Positions 27,218 through 35,315 of a stretch of 42,730 nucleotides of DNA are shown here, in pieces (within the stretch, counting starts at the first letter, position 1; each line of letters starts with the position of its first letter). A program made the translations under genes and the position numbers. Location of the stretch: NCBI GenBank assembly GCA_028688815.1, contig JAQTXJ010000011.1, positions 1-42,730 of the forward strand, given 5' to 3'. The notes under the pieces were generated by a model. That model was not told the DNA's origin and did not search any database. It saw only the letters and a program-made list of their open reading frames with translations. The stretch is from a bacterium (GTDB lineage Bacteria > Hydrothermota > UBA3073 > JACQXS01 > JAQTXJ01).

Positions 27218-28186
27218 ATGTGGAATAATAATGTTCTTGAAATAATCGGTAATACTCCGCTTGTAAAATTAAATAAAGTTACCAAAGATATAAAAGCTAC
27301 TGTTTTAGCAAAGTTAGAGTGTTTTAATCCCGGCGGGTCCATTAAAGATAGGATGGCGTTGTATATACTGGATAAGGCAAAAGCGGAAGGGAAATTAAAC
27401 TCCAACAGCACGATTGTAGAAAACACTTCCGGGAATACGGGAGTTGGAATTGCTTTATACGCGGGAGTTAACGGGCAAAAAACAGTTTTTACTATACCCG
27501 ATAAAATGAGTATGGGAAAAATAAATTTTCTCAGGGCTTTCGGGGCGGAAGTTTTTGTTTGTCCTACTGCGGTGCCTTATGATTCTCCCGAATCTTATTA
27601 TGAGGTGGCAAAAAAAATTGCAAAAGAAACTCCGAATTCGTTTGCGCTTAACCAGTATCACAATACGGATAACCTTGAAACACACTATAAAATAACAGGA
27701 CCGGAAATCTGGGAACAAGCGGAACATAAAATAGATTATGTGGTTATTGGGGCAGGAACAGGCGGAACGGTTTCCGGAATAGGTAAATTCTTAAAAGAAA
27801 AGAATCCCGATATTAAAGTTATTGCAGTGGACCCGATAGGTTCAATATATTATGATTATTTCAAGAGCAAAAAATTTATTGAGCCTAAAGTATATTTCGT
27901 AGAAGGCATAGGCGAAGATATGATATGCGGAAATATGGATTTTAGCGTCATTGATGATATTATCCAGGTTACGGATAAAGACTCTCTTTTAATGAGCAGA
28001 CAGTTATTGAAAGAAGAGGGGATTTTTGCGGGAGGGTCTTCCGGAGCAACGGTTTGGGCAGGATTAGAAGTGGCAAAAAAATTACCTGAAAATAAGATTG
28101 TCGTGACTGTTTTGCCGGACGGCGGATATAGTTATATTGAAAAAATATTCAATGATGAGTGGATGAAAGAAAAAGGTTTTATTTAA
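27218..28186 (+). CDS. Cystathionine beta-synthase / cysteine synthase family PLP enzyme
   Basis: The product is 322 residues starting MWNNNVLEIIGNTPLVKLN. An upstream in-frame GTG at 27194 lies inside a repeat phrase and is not a likely start. PLP lysine K43 is in NPGGSIKDRM; the substrate loop is ENTSGNTGVG, the phosphate loop is GAGTGGTVSG, and EGIGEDMICGNMDFSVIDD is closer to cystathionine beta-synthases than to CysK. There are no CBS regulatory domains. Family knowledge: beta-replacement of serine or O-acetylserine with homocysteine or sulfide. Next to a gamma-lyase homologue it probably runs homocysteine to cystathionine. No Shine-Dalgarno sequence precedes the ATG. rsmD follows after 43 bases. 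Confidence 0.88.
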   Translation: MWNNNVLEIIGNTPLVKLNKVTKDIKATVLAKLECFNPGGSIKDRMALYILDKAKAEGKLNSNSTIVENTSGNTGVGIALYAGVNGQKTVFTIPDKMSMGKINFLRAFGAEVFVCPTAVPYDSPESYYEVAKKIAKETPNSFALNQYHNTDNLETHYKITGPEIWEQAEHKIDYVVIGAGTGGTVSGIGKFLKEKNPDIKVIAVDPIGSIYYDYFKSKKFIEPKVYFVEGIGEDMICGNMDFSVIDDIIQVTDKDSLLMSRQLLKEEGIFAGGSSGATVWAGLEVAKKLPENKIVVTVLPDGGYSYIEKIFNDEWMKEKGFI

Positions 28187-28229
28187 GACATCTCAAGTTG
28201 TTTGCGATAAAAAGATATTCCAATAAAAA

Positions 28230-28754
28230 ATGAGAATAACAGGCGGAGAGTTTAAAAACTTAAGAATAAACGCTCCTGAAGATATACGTCCAACGCAAGA
28301 TTCGGTCAGACTTGCAATATTCAATGTCATAGGGGAGAGGATAGAAAATGCGAATTTTATTGATTTGTTTGCGGGTAGCGGGGCAGTTGGGATAGAGGCA
28401 TTATCAAGGGGCGCAGAGAAAATAGTATTCGTTGACAGTTCCGTAAAAGTTATAAAAGAAATAAAAACTAACATTAAGATTATAGATAGTAGTGATTCTT
28501 ATAAGAATAGAATAACAATAATAAATAAAAAGTTTTCGCAGATAGAATTGCAGGATTTGCTTATTCCGGGGCGGCAAAATATTTTATTCGCAGACCCGCC
28601 GTACAACAAAGGATATGTTAAGTTGTTGCTAGAAAAATTTGCAGGCTTTAACAAGAGCGAGAACGATATTTTTATAATAGAACACTCAAAACACGAAGAT
28701 ATTTCCGAAGGGAAACATTATAAATTCGGGGATACGATGCTGACTTTTTTGTAG
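28230..28754 (+). CDS. rsmD: 16S rRNA (guanine966-N2)-methyltransferase RsmD
   Basis: The product is 174 residues, typical of RsmD. It opens with MRITGGEFKN, followed by R-P-T-Q-D-S-V-R-L-A-I-F-N and the SAM-binding motif IDLFAGSGAVGIEALSRGA (43-62). The catalytic motif is D122-P-P-Y125. It methylates N2 of G966 in 16S rRNA during 30S assembly. It lies 43 bases after the cystathionine beta-synthase gene in the same direction and may be cotranscribed with it; no strong ribosome binding site is visible. Confidence 0.93.
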   Translation: MRITGGEFKNLRINAPEDIRPTQDSVRLAIFNVIGERIENANFIDLFAGSGAVGIEALSRGAEKIVFVDSSVKVIKEIKTNIKIIDSSDSYKNRITIINKKFSQIELQDLLIPGRQNILFADPPYNKGYVKLLLEKFAGFNKSENDIFIIEHSKHEDISEGKHYKFGDTMLTFL

Positions 28755-29054
28755 AGAATAAAATCAACCACAGAGGAGAAGAACAGAAAAATTTTGGACG
28801 CAGATTAACGCAGATAAAAGGGATAACAAAGTAAAAGAAAAACAGAAACTGAAGAGTTAAGAAATAGAAGAAGAAAAAATATAATTTAGATTAACAAAGG
28901 AAGATTCCCACAGATAAAGAAAAATAAATTTCCTGTTTTTGGTCTGTTCCGTTACTATTTCGTTAATCCTGTAATCCTGTTTATCTGCGTCCTAAAGTCT
29001 AACTAAAAAGTTTGAACGTTAAAAAGATTAACAAACTGAGAACAACAGGGGAAG
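28755..29054. repeat. 300-base gene-free stretch of phrase repeats
   Basis: No gene is seen between the convergent rsmD and thyX genes. The stretch contains AATCAACCACAGAGGAGAAG, ACGCAGATTAACGCAGATAA and, in the opposite sense, CTGTAATCCTGTTTATCTGC. Each is a version of a degenerate phrase that recurs in other gaps. No terminator-type hairpin with a T-run was identified. Confidence 0.6.
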
Positions 29055-30668
29055 TTACTTCATTACCTTATTATAAATTTTCTTGAAATCGTGTTTGCCG
29101 GCAAGGAGTATTGTTGTGATGGGGGCGACTTTTTTTGCGAGATTACTCATCTGGGTTACTTTGTCACGGATATCCCATTGAGCGCTTTTATCTTCCCGTA
29201 TTCTTGAAATATGGTATAACTGTCTTACATTCATTCCGATAAGCACTCTTCTTTTGTGAGCGTTTGTAAGACAATATTCCGCAGCCTTGCCATACAGAGG
29301 TTTGAATTCGTTATACAAATCCGTGCTCTTTTCGCATACTTCTTTTAATTCTCGCGATAGACCGACTTCTTCAATGTTTGGTGGGATTGTGTATCCGAGT
29401 CCGGGGTCATAATCCTGGCTTAACAACGTATTCATCCTGTGTCTTTTTAGTTGTGCAAAACTTGTGGCGCTTAAAACAACTTCGTATATTAGGAACCCTG
29501 CTTCAAAAGCTCTTGGGACTTTATCAAATTCACTGATATGTTTTAAGGCTTCTTTAATGAAGTTCACAGCTTTGCCGGTAGTAATTAATTGTTCCGAAAA
29601 AGTATAACATTCGTTCATTGGTTTGTTTGAATATAAGTGTAAGAGGGCAGTTAAAATCTCCCTATCCGGGGTATTATGATTTACGAGAGTCACTTCTTCT
29701 TTTGTTTGCTTTGATTCATCAATATAAAAAAGAGATGGAATGGATTTAAAATTTTTCTCAATGAATTCTCTTAATTTTTGTTCCGTATATTTGAAATTGT
29801 CTTCCTGTAATTCTTCTTTTGTAGCAGTTCGGGCAGAAGAACTTCTTTTTGCAAACAATGACATTTGTTCACTTAAAGACAGGGTTTTGGGTAAAGGAGT
29901 ATTTCCCGCAACGTTTTGTTGTTTGAATAGTTCAGGCGCAGCTAACTGGATTATAGAGGGCGCTTTTTCTATTATTGCGGAATATAATAATTTGGCAAAT
30001 TCTATTTCTTCTTTTAGTCTGCCGTATTTTAATTCCCTGATTGCAAGTTCGGCGGTTTGCCCGGTATAAGAGCATCCAAGCTGGGTTTCAGTTGCCATGC
30101 AAAGACTATATCTTGCGTCTTCTTTTGAGAGGGTTTGCAATTCCATTAGTAAAGATTGTCTGCTTTTATCTGTTAAATCAACTAACTTCTTTGAGTGTTT
30201 GTTTTCAAAAAGTTTTGTTAATAAGGGGACGGCTTTGAAATAGAAGTCATTTTGGAGTTTAACAAGTTCATCGAATTTTTCTAAATCCTGTTTGTTAAAT
30301 TCTTTAGGTTTTATGTAATCGCCTTCGAGCGTAACATATCTCTGGGATTTTTCCGTATATCCTGCGAGTCTTCTTTTTTCTATGGATTCTGCAAGAAGTC
30401 TTGAAACGCCTTTTATGTTTAAGTTGAAAATTGCATGGTCGGCTACGGAATGATGTCCCATACCGTAGATAATGGCTTCGTTTGATTTTCTGGATTTCTG
30501 GATATTTTCAAGGGATTCGGATACCAGTTCATCAACGTTTTTTTCGCTTCTACTTATTCTGGCGTAAGCCGCGGAGATTACTTCCGGAGTTGCTTTGAGT
30601 TTTTCTTCCTCAGGGAGAGTTTTAAGAATCTCCAGAGGGACGTTTGTTCCTGCTAATCGTATTTCCAT
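29055..30668 (-). CDS. thyX: Tandem-domain FAD-dependent thymidylate synthase (ThyX)
   Basis: The product is 537 residues, about twice a normal ThyX (210-260). The N-terminal half contains GMGHHSVADHAIFNLNIKG and KRRLAGYTEKSQRY (about 98-111), a degenerate version of the ThyX signature RHRxxSxNExSxRY. The C-terminal half has a better RHR (409-411) in LKRHRMNTLLSQDY and the substrate-binding NVRQLYHISRIRE followed by SAQWDIR (about 480-501). ThyX transfers a methylene from folate to dUMP using FAD. A fused pseudo-dimer would place one degenerate and one more canonical domain in the same chain. It follows rocA by 34 bases, with no Shine-Dalgarno sequence, and is probably cotranscribed. Confidence 0.8.
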   Translation of the reverse strand: MEIRLAGTNVPLEILKTLPEEEKLKATPEVISAAYARISRSEKNVDELVSESLENIQKSRKSNEAIIYGMGHHSVADHAIFNLNIKGVSRLLAESIEKRRLAGYTEKSQRYVTLEGDYIKPKEFNKQDLEKFDELVKLQNDFYFKAVPLLTKLFENKHSKKLVDLTDKSRQSLLMELQTLSKEDARYSLCMATETQLGCSYTGQTAELAIRELKYGRLKEEIEFAKLLYSAIIEKAPSIIQLAAPELFKQQNVAGNTPLPKTLSLSEQMSLFAKRSSSARTATKEELQEDNFKYTEQKLREFIEKNFKSIPSLFYIDESKQTKEEVTLVNHNTPDREILTALLHLYSNKPMNECYTFSEQLITTGKAVNFIKEALKHISEFDKVPRAFEAGFLIYEVVLSATSFAQLKRHRMNTLLSQDYDPGLGYTIPPNIEEVGLSRELKEVCEKSTDLYNEFKPLYGKAAEYCLTNAHKRRVLIGMNVRQLYHISRIREDKSAQWDIRDKVTQMSNLAKKVAPITTILLAGKHDFKKIYNKVMK

Positions 30669-30702
30669 TTTTAAGTATAACCAATTTTAAACAGCTTTTA
30701 AC

Positions 30703-32253
30703 TTACATTTTTTCGCTTATTGCTTTAGCCTGGGAGAAGAGTAAAAGGTAATCTCTGCCGCCAGCTTTTGAGTCTGTTCCTGACATATTGAATCCGCCGA
30801 AAGGATGAACCCCGACGAGAGCGCCTGTGCATTTACGGTTTATGTATAAATTCCCGCAATGGAATACACGTTTTGCAAGTTCTATTTTGGTTCTGTCGCG
30901 TGTATAAACTGCGCCTGTTAAGCCATATATTGTAGAATTGGCGATTTTTAAAGCATCATCGAAATCATTAGCCTTGATTACGGCAAGTACAGGACCGAAT
31001 ATTTCTTCCTGCGCGAGACGGTCATTTGGTTTAATATCTGCTATTATGGTAGGGTTAATAAAGTACCCGTTATCGTTTTCGTTTTTGCCGCCAAAAATTA
31101 ATTTACCTTCTTTTTTACCGATTTCTATGTACTCAAGAATTGATTTATATGCTTTTTCATTAATGACAGGTCCCATATAATTATTTGAATCCGTCGGGTT
31201 GCCTACGTTGAATTTTTTGACTTTTTCCGCAAGGATATCAATGAACTCATTGTATACGGATTTATCTACTATTACGCGGGAACAGGCAGAACATTTTTGT
31301 CCCTGGAAACCAAAAGCCGAAGCAAGCGTTCCTGTTGCAGCTTCCTGTAAATCGGTATCTTTATCAACGATAATGGCGTCTTTCCCGCCCATTTCTGCAA
31401 CGACCCGTTTTATCCAGATTTGTCCTTCTGCAGTTTTCGATGCGAGTTCGTTAACGTGTAATCCTACTTCTTTAGAGCCGGTAAATGCAATAAATCTTGT
31501 GAGCGAATGCCCGACAAGAGTGTCACCTATTATGCCACCTCTACCTGTTACAAGATTAACGACTCCTGCGGGAACTCCGGCTTCTTCCATTACTTCCATA
31601 AATTTATAAGCAGTTACGGGAGAATCGCTGGAAGGTTTTAATACGACCGTGTTTCCTGCGACAAAAGCGGCTGAAGTCATACCTGTCAGTATTGCCATAG
31701 GGAAATTCCAGGGTGGGATTACGACGCCTACGCCCAGAGGAATATATTTCGATTCGTTTAATTCACCGGGGTAAGGAGTTATTTCCTGTGGGGCTCCGTA
31801 TCTTAATGCTTCTCTGCCGTAGAATTCCAGGAAATCAATAGCTTCGGCGAGATCGCCGTCTGCTTCCGGCCAACTTTTTCCTGTTTCATAGACAAGAACT
31901 GCGCTTAGTTCAAATCTGCGGCGTCGCATAATAGCGGCGGCTTTAAATAAGTATCCTGCGCGTTCTTCGGCAGTTTTTTCTTTCCATTCGTTAAAAGTTT
32001 TATGTGCTATTTCTATTGCTTCAATTGCTTTTTCAACTGTGGGCTGTTGTATTATGCCTATAACTTCTTTTTTATTTGAAGGGTTATAAGAATTAAATTT
32101 ATCTTTACAGAGTTCTTTTTTCCCTCCGATTATAAGCGGATATTCTTTCCCGAATTCTTTTTTTACGTTATTGAGAGCTGTTCCCATTTTTTCGTGATTA
32201 GCGGGAATAGAAAAATCTACGAAAGTTTCGTTTTTAAATTCTGGTAACATCAT
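30703..32253 (-). CDS. rocA: L-glutamate gamma-semialdehyde dehydrogenase (RocA/PruA type)
   Basis: The product is 516 residues from ATG 32253 (MMLPEFKNETFVDFSIPAN); the adjacent ATG at 32250 is equally possible, since AGGAGG lies just upstream. A longer in-frame ATG at 32337 would sit at the -35 box and is rejected. Aldehyde dehydrogenase motifs are PPWNFPMAI, FTGSKEVG, catalytic E287 (VVAEMGGKDAI) and C321 (GFQGQKCSACSRV), and EEIFGPVLAV. The N-terminal region PYPLIIGGK and the overall length match the RocA subgroup, which oxidises glutamate semialdehyde/pyrroline-5-carboxylate to glutamate with NAD+. No proline dehydrogenase is in the window. Confidence 0.9.
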   Translation of the reverse strand: MMLPEFKNETFVDFSIPANHEKMGTALNNVKKEFGKEYPLIIGGKKELCKDKFNSYNPSNKKEVIGIIQQPTVEKAIEAIEIAHKTFNEWKEKTAEERAGYLFKAAAIMRRRRFELSAVLVYETGKSWPEADGDLAEAIDFLEFYGREALRYGAPQEITPYPGELNESKYIPLGVGVVIPPWNFPMAILTGMTSAAFVAGNTVVLKPSSDSPVTAYKFMEVMEEAGVPAGVVNLVTGRGGIIGDTLVGHSLTRFIAFTGSKEVGLHVNELASKTAEGQIWIKRVVAEMGGKDAIIVDKDTDLQEAATGTLASAFGFQGQKCSACSRVIVDKSVYNEFIDILAEKVKKFNVGNPTDSNNYMGPVINEKAYKSILEYIEIGKKEGKLIFGGKNENDNGYFINPTIIADIKPNDRLAQEEIFGPVLAVIKANDFDDALKIANSTIYGLTGAVYTRDRTKIELAKRVFHCGNLYINRKCTGALVGVHPFGGFNMSGTDSKAGGRDYLLLFSQAKAISEKM

Positions 32254-32600
32254 TCCTCCTAAATTTGTTGTATTTTTTTTAGGTAAATACTTAGAAATAA
32301 TAGAATTATCACTAACAATAAAAAGGGATAATGTCAAGTATTTTAAGTTAATGTCGTAAGGGGTTGAAAATAAATGGAATGAGTGGGAATATTAAAGAGA
32401 TTAACAAATTGGAACCACGAGATTTCACAAGATTAAAAAACAAATTATAACCACGAATAAACGCGAATAAGTACGAATATGAAAAAAATAAGATATTTAG
32501 TCACGGATTCACACGGATTAAAACATGAAACAAAAATAGGACAATGAAATATTTGACAAAAGGATTTAAGAATATTACATTAATAAAATTAGAGGTGACT
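32254..32600. promoter_or_regulatory. Divergent promoter region with phrase repeats
   Basis: Minus strand: TTGACA (32332-32337) starts a leader of about 70 bases that ends in AGGAGG for rocA; the -10 box is weak. Plus strand: TTGACA (32553-32558), a 17-base spacer and TACATT (32576-32581) precede the methyltransferase. Between them (about 32370-32530) lie phrase repeats such as AACCACGAATAAACGCGAAT and TCACGGATTCACACGGATTA. Confidence 0.55.
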
Positions 32601-33407
32601 ATGAAACAAGAAAAATGGGTAGAAAAAGATTTTGAAGAAGTTGATTGCTTTAGGTGCGGAACAAAGGGAAAATTATTATACAAAAAAGAACTATGGGGAG
32701 TCGTAAAATGCGAAAAGTGCGGGCAGGTGTTTATAAGCCCTAGACTTACAGAAGAAGGAAGAAAGAAAATATATGAAGACCATAGTTACTTTGATACGGG
32801 AGTTTATGGATTTTCTAATAAATTTAATCTGGCTATGAGCTTGCAAAGAACATGGTCGAACGATAGACTTAACCTTATAAGCGAGTTATTAAATAAGAAC
32901 TTAGAAAATAAAAAACTTCTGGAAATAGGTTGCGCTTATGGACTATTTCTCAATTTTGCAAAACAAAAAGGTCTTGAAGTAACGGGAATAGAATACTCCT
33001 CTACAGCCGTAAAATGGTCTAAAGAAAATCTAAAATTGAATGTGCATAATGGAGAAATAGAGACCATTAAATTACCCGAAAATACTTATGATGTGGTATG
33101 TTTTTGGGATGTTATCGAGCATGTTAAAAACCCTGAATTGTTTTTAAAATCCGTAAGACGAGTATTAAAAAAAGACGGTGTTATTGTTTTTTCTTGCCCA
33201 TATTTTAATTCCGTTCCTGCGACGGTTTTTAAGTCTAACTGGTGGACATTACGCCCGGAACAACATATCTGGCAGTTTACCCCTGATACTCTGGGGAAAT
33301 TATTTGGAGAACAGGGAATGAAACTCGTGAAGGTTATAAGAAATCCTCTCTCCCGTATAAATTTGTTCAGGTTTGATAGCATTACGGTTGCGGCGAAAGT
33401 CGTGTGA
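32601..33407 (+). CDS. SAM-dependent methyltransferase with N-terminal zinc ribbon
   Basis: The product is 268 residues. The start at 32601 is set by AGGTG 4 bases upstream; an in-frame ATG at 32544 precedes the promoter's -35 box and is rejected. Four cysteines in two CxxC pairs (C16/C19, C37/C40) form a zinc ribbon. A class I methyltransferase fold follows, with LLEIGCAYGLFL (motif I), GIEYS (acidic residue contacting SAM), and DVVCFWDVIEHVKNPELFLK (motif of the type 11/23 family). A glycan, lipid or small-molecule substrate is likely, but nothing nearby identifies it: neighbours are rocA (divergent) and an Omp85 gene (convergent). Confidence 0.8.
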   Translation: MKQEKWVEKDFEEVDCFRCGTKGKLLYKKELWGVVKCEKCGQVFISPRLTEEGRKKIYEDHSYFDTGVYGFSNKFNLAMSLQRTWSNDRLNLISELLNKNLENKKLLEIGCAYGLFLNFAKQKGLEVTGIEYSSTAVKWSKENLKLNVHNGEIETIKLPENTYDVVCFWDVIEHVKNPELFLKSVRRVLKKDGVIVFSCPYFNSVPATVFKSNWWTLRPEQHIWQFTPDTLGKLFGEQGMKLVKVIRNPLSRINLFRFDSITVAAKVV

Positions 33408-33723
33408 TAGAAAGTTGAGTAGGTTAAGTCCAGCTGAGCTGGATATCAATCTCTAATCCGCCAAAGGCGGAAAGAGTTTGTTATAAGTTGAGTAAGTTAA
33501 GTAAGGAGAAAAAAAAGATTTACAGAACGAAAAGACGCAGAGTACGCGGAGAATATAATACAAGAGTATAGCCACCCCGCCCATTACGGGGTAAACTCCT
33601 GCCAAGGATGGACACGGATAAAGAGAACAAAAAAAGATTTAGGGTTTAAGAAAGAGAGAACACAGAGAAGACCGGACTTGATAAATCAAGTCCCTACACA
33701 CATAAAAGAGACGAATGGGCGGA
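33408..33723. repeat. 316-base gap with family A copy 7, family B copy and a GC hairpin
   Basis: Family A copy 7 (33430-33480) has head CCAGC-tga-GCTGG, arms CAATCTCT (33447-33454) / AGAGTTTG (33473-33480) and inner hairpin TCCGCC-aaa-GGCGGA (33457-33471). It is bracketed by near-identical 18-base direct repeats (33412-33429 and 33485-33502, 17 of 18). Phrase repeats follow (CGCAGAGTACGCGGAGAA), then CCCCG (33575-33579) / CGGGG (33587-33591), then family B copy GGACTTGAT (33674-33682) / ATCAAGTCC (33685-33693) plus CTACA. Confidence 0.75.
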
Positions 33724-35172
33724 TTAGAATACTGCCTGGAGAGACAGGTGTAATTTTCCGTCCATAAATTCATTTGGTTTGGTTAGTGCATACATAATTT
33801 TTATCATCCCGATTGGCGATTCTACTGCACCTCCTATACCAAACCCTTGTCTCCAAATCCCATCAATATAGCCGATGTCATAGAATGGGAATAAGAAAGA
33901 ATTACCCGAATATTTACGATACTCGATGTTTGACCAGCCTATTGTAGTTCCGCTGAATTCATCTTCCCAGTAGCCCCGTAACGTTTTTGCGCCGCCCAAT
34001 TTAAACTCATCATAGATTGAAACTTCTTTCATAAGTTTATAAAAGTTTATTGAGTTAAATAAAATGTCCGTATGTTTTATTGGTATGTAGGAATCAAAAT
34101 TTGTCATTATTCTTTCTATATATTGCGTTGTAAAAGCAGTTTTAATATGGTAATTTACACCGGGCATTGTCTGTGTGTTAAAACCTATTCCAAGTATTCC
34201 CGTATAGATAGATTCTTTGTTCAGAAATGCTCCACAGATGCCGACATCCGCTATGAATTCATAACTTATGGGGATGTTAAGAAGCAATTCGGCTTGCTTT
34301 TTTGTATAAGTAGTATCTTCTTTCCTATATAGAAAATTTCCTGTAAATCCGGTTTTAGAAGCGAATAGCCATGGCTCTTTGTATTCAATTTCAGAGTAGT
34401 TTGAGAGTTTGCCGAGTTGGTTCCATCGAATATGGACAGTTTTGCCTGTTCCGAAAAGGTTAGGGCTTCTAAGTTCAAACAATCCTGCAAGTTCGTTTTG
34501 TTGATAGCCGACGATTCCTTCCGCCGTGTTTGCTCGTTTCTCTTTTACTTCAATGACGAGAGTGTCTTCGGTTAATAAGTCTATTTTTACCGAGTCAATA
34601 AATTCAAGATTTTCAAGTCTTTGCGTTGCGGTATTAATGTTAGACTGTTTAAATGTTTCGCCTTTTTTAAGCCCGGATTTTCGTAAGATTACAAAATCCT
34701 TAGTAGAGTTATTCCCTTTAATTATTATTGTTTTTAGTTTTACAATGGGACCTTCGGCGATTTGGAATTCAAAATTTACTTTACTTTCAGCAAAATTAAA
34801 GTTAGAAGGGATTACTTTACAGAAAGGATATCCCGAATTCTCGTATTTAGTTATAATGGATTCGATATCATTTAAGAAGGCATTTTCATTAAAGACGATT
34901 CCTTTTTTCATAGTTAGCAGTTTTCTTAGTTCGCGGGATTTGAATATTTTGTTTTCTGTGAATTTTATTTTACCGATTTTGTATTGAGAGCCTTCGTTTA
35001 TGAACAAAGTGTCTCCCGATGATTTGACTTCTACTTGTAAAAAACCTTGTTGTTTATAAAGATTTGTAATTGTCTCAATGGTTATTGTATCTGTCTCGGT
35101 TAAAAGTTGTTTGGAGGGGAAAAACTTATTGCCAATTATTATCGTACTTATTAAAAATAAGATTATATTCAT
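33724..35172 (-). CDS. Omp85-family outer-membrane protein (TamA/BamA-like, short)
   Basis: The product is 482 residues, short for the family (TamA about 577, BamA about 800). A signal-like N terminus is followed by roughly two POTRA-like domains (about 50-215; GSQYKIGKIKFTENKIFKSRELRKLL and EGPIVKLKTIIIKGNN). The beta-barrel then has the loop 6 signature LGGAKTLRGYWEDEF, equivalent to (V/I)RG(F/Y), and a final strand ending in LQAVF. Omp85 proteins insert barrels into the outer membrane or secrete substrates. The reduced POTRA number suggests a TamA-like role, possibly with the TamB-like protein at the window's left end, but this is inference. TTGACA (35214-35219) and TATGCT (35190-35195) form its promoter; no Shine-Dalgarno site. 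Confidence 0.85.
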   Translation of the reverse strand: MNIILFLISTIIIGNKFFPSKQLLTETDTITIETITNLYKQQGFLQVEVKSSGDTLFINEGSQYKIGKIKFTENKIFKSRELRKLLTMKKGIVFNENAFLNDIESIITKYENSGYPFCKVIPSNFNFAESKVNFEFQIAEGPIVKLKTIIIKGNNSTKDFVILRKSGLKKGETFKQSNINTATQRLENLEFIDSVKIDLLTEDTLVIEVKEKRANTAEGIVGYQQNELAGLFELRSPNLFGTGKTVHIRWNQLGKLSNYSEIEYKEPWLFASKTGFTGNFLYRKEDTTYTKKQAELLLNIPISYEFIADVGICGAFLNKESIYTGILGIGFNTQTMPGVNYHIKTAFTTQYIERIMTNFDSYIPIKHTDILFNSINFYKLMKEVSIYDEFKLGGAKTLRGYWEDEFSGTTIGWSNIEYRKYSGNSFLFPFYDIGYIDGIWRQGFGIGGAVESPIGMIKIMYALTKPNEFMDGKLHLSLQAVF

Positions 35173-35189
35173 TTTAAGTTATAAAGTAA

Positions 35190-35219
35190 AGCATAGTCAG
35201 AGAAACAAAAAATTGTCAA
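35190..35219 (-). promoter_or_regulatory. Promoter of the Omp85 gene
   Basis: On the minus strand TTGACA (35214-35219), 18-base spacer, TATGCT (35190-35195), 17 bases before the ATG at 35172. The leader would be about 10 bases without a ribosome binding site. Confidence 0.45.
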
Positions 35220-35277
35220 CAAATTGTTAAAGTTGTTATAGGGGCAAGCACGCACACAAATAGAAATAACATTTTAA

Positions 35278-35308
35278 TTGACATAATGCATAAATAAAGT
35301 AATTTATA
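35278..35308 (+). promoter_or_regulatory. Promoter of purF, probably leaderless
   Basis: TTGACA (35278-35283) starts 38 bases before the purF ATG. The -10 region lies in an AT stretch (AATTTA at 35301-35306 with a 17-base spacer, or TTTATA at 35303-35308). Either choice puts the transcript start at or next to the ATG at 35316; there is no purine-rich ribosome binding site. Confidence 0.5.
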
Positions 35309-35315
35309 TATAATT

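Noticed and set aside
32254-32337. Longer start for rocA at 32337.
   Set aside because: The ATG overlaps the TTGACA box; AGGAGG lies directly before the ATG pair at 32253/32250.
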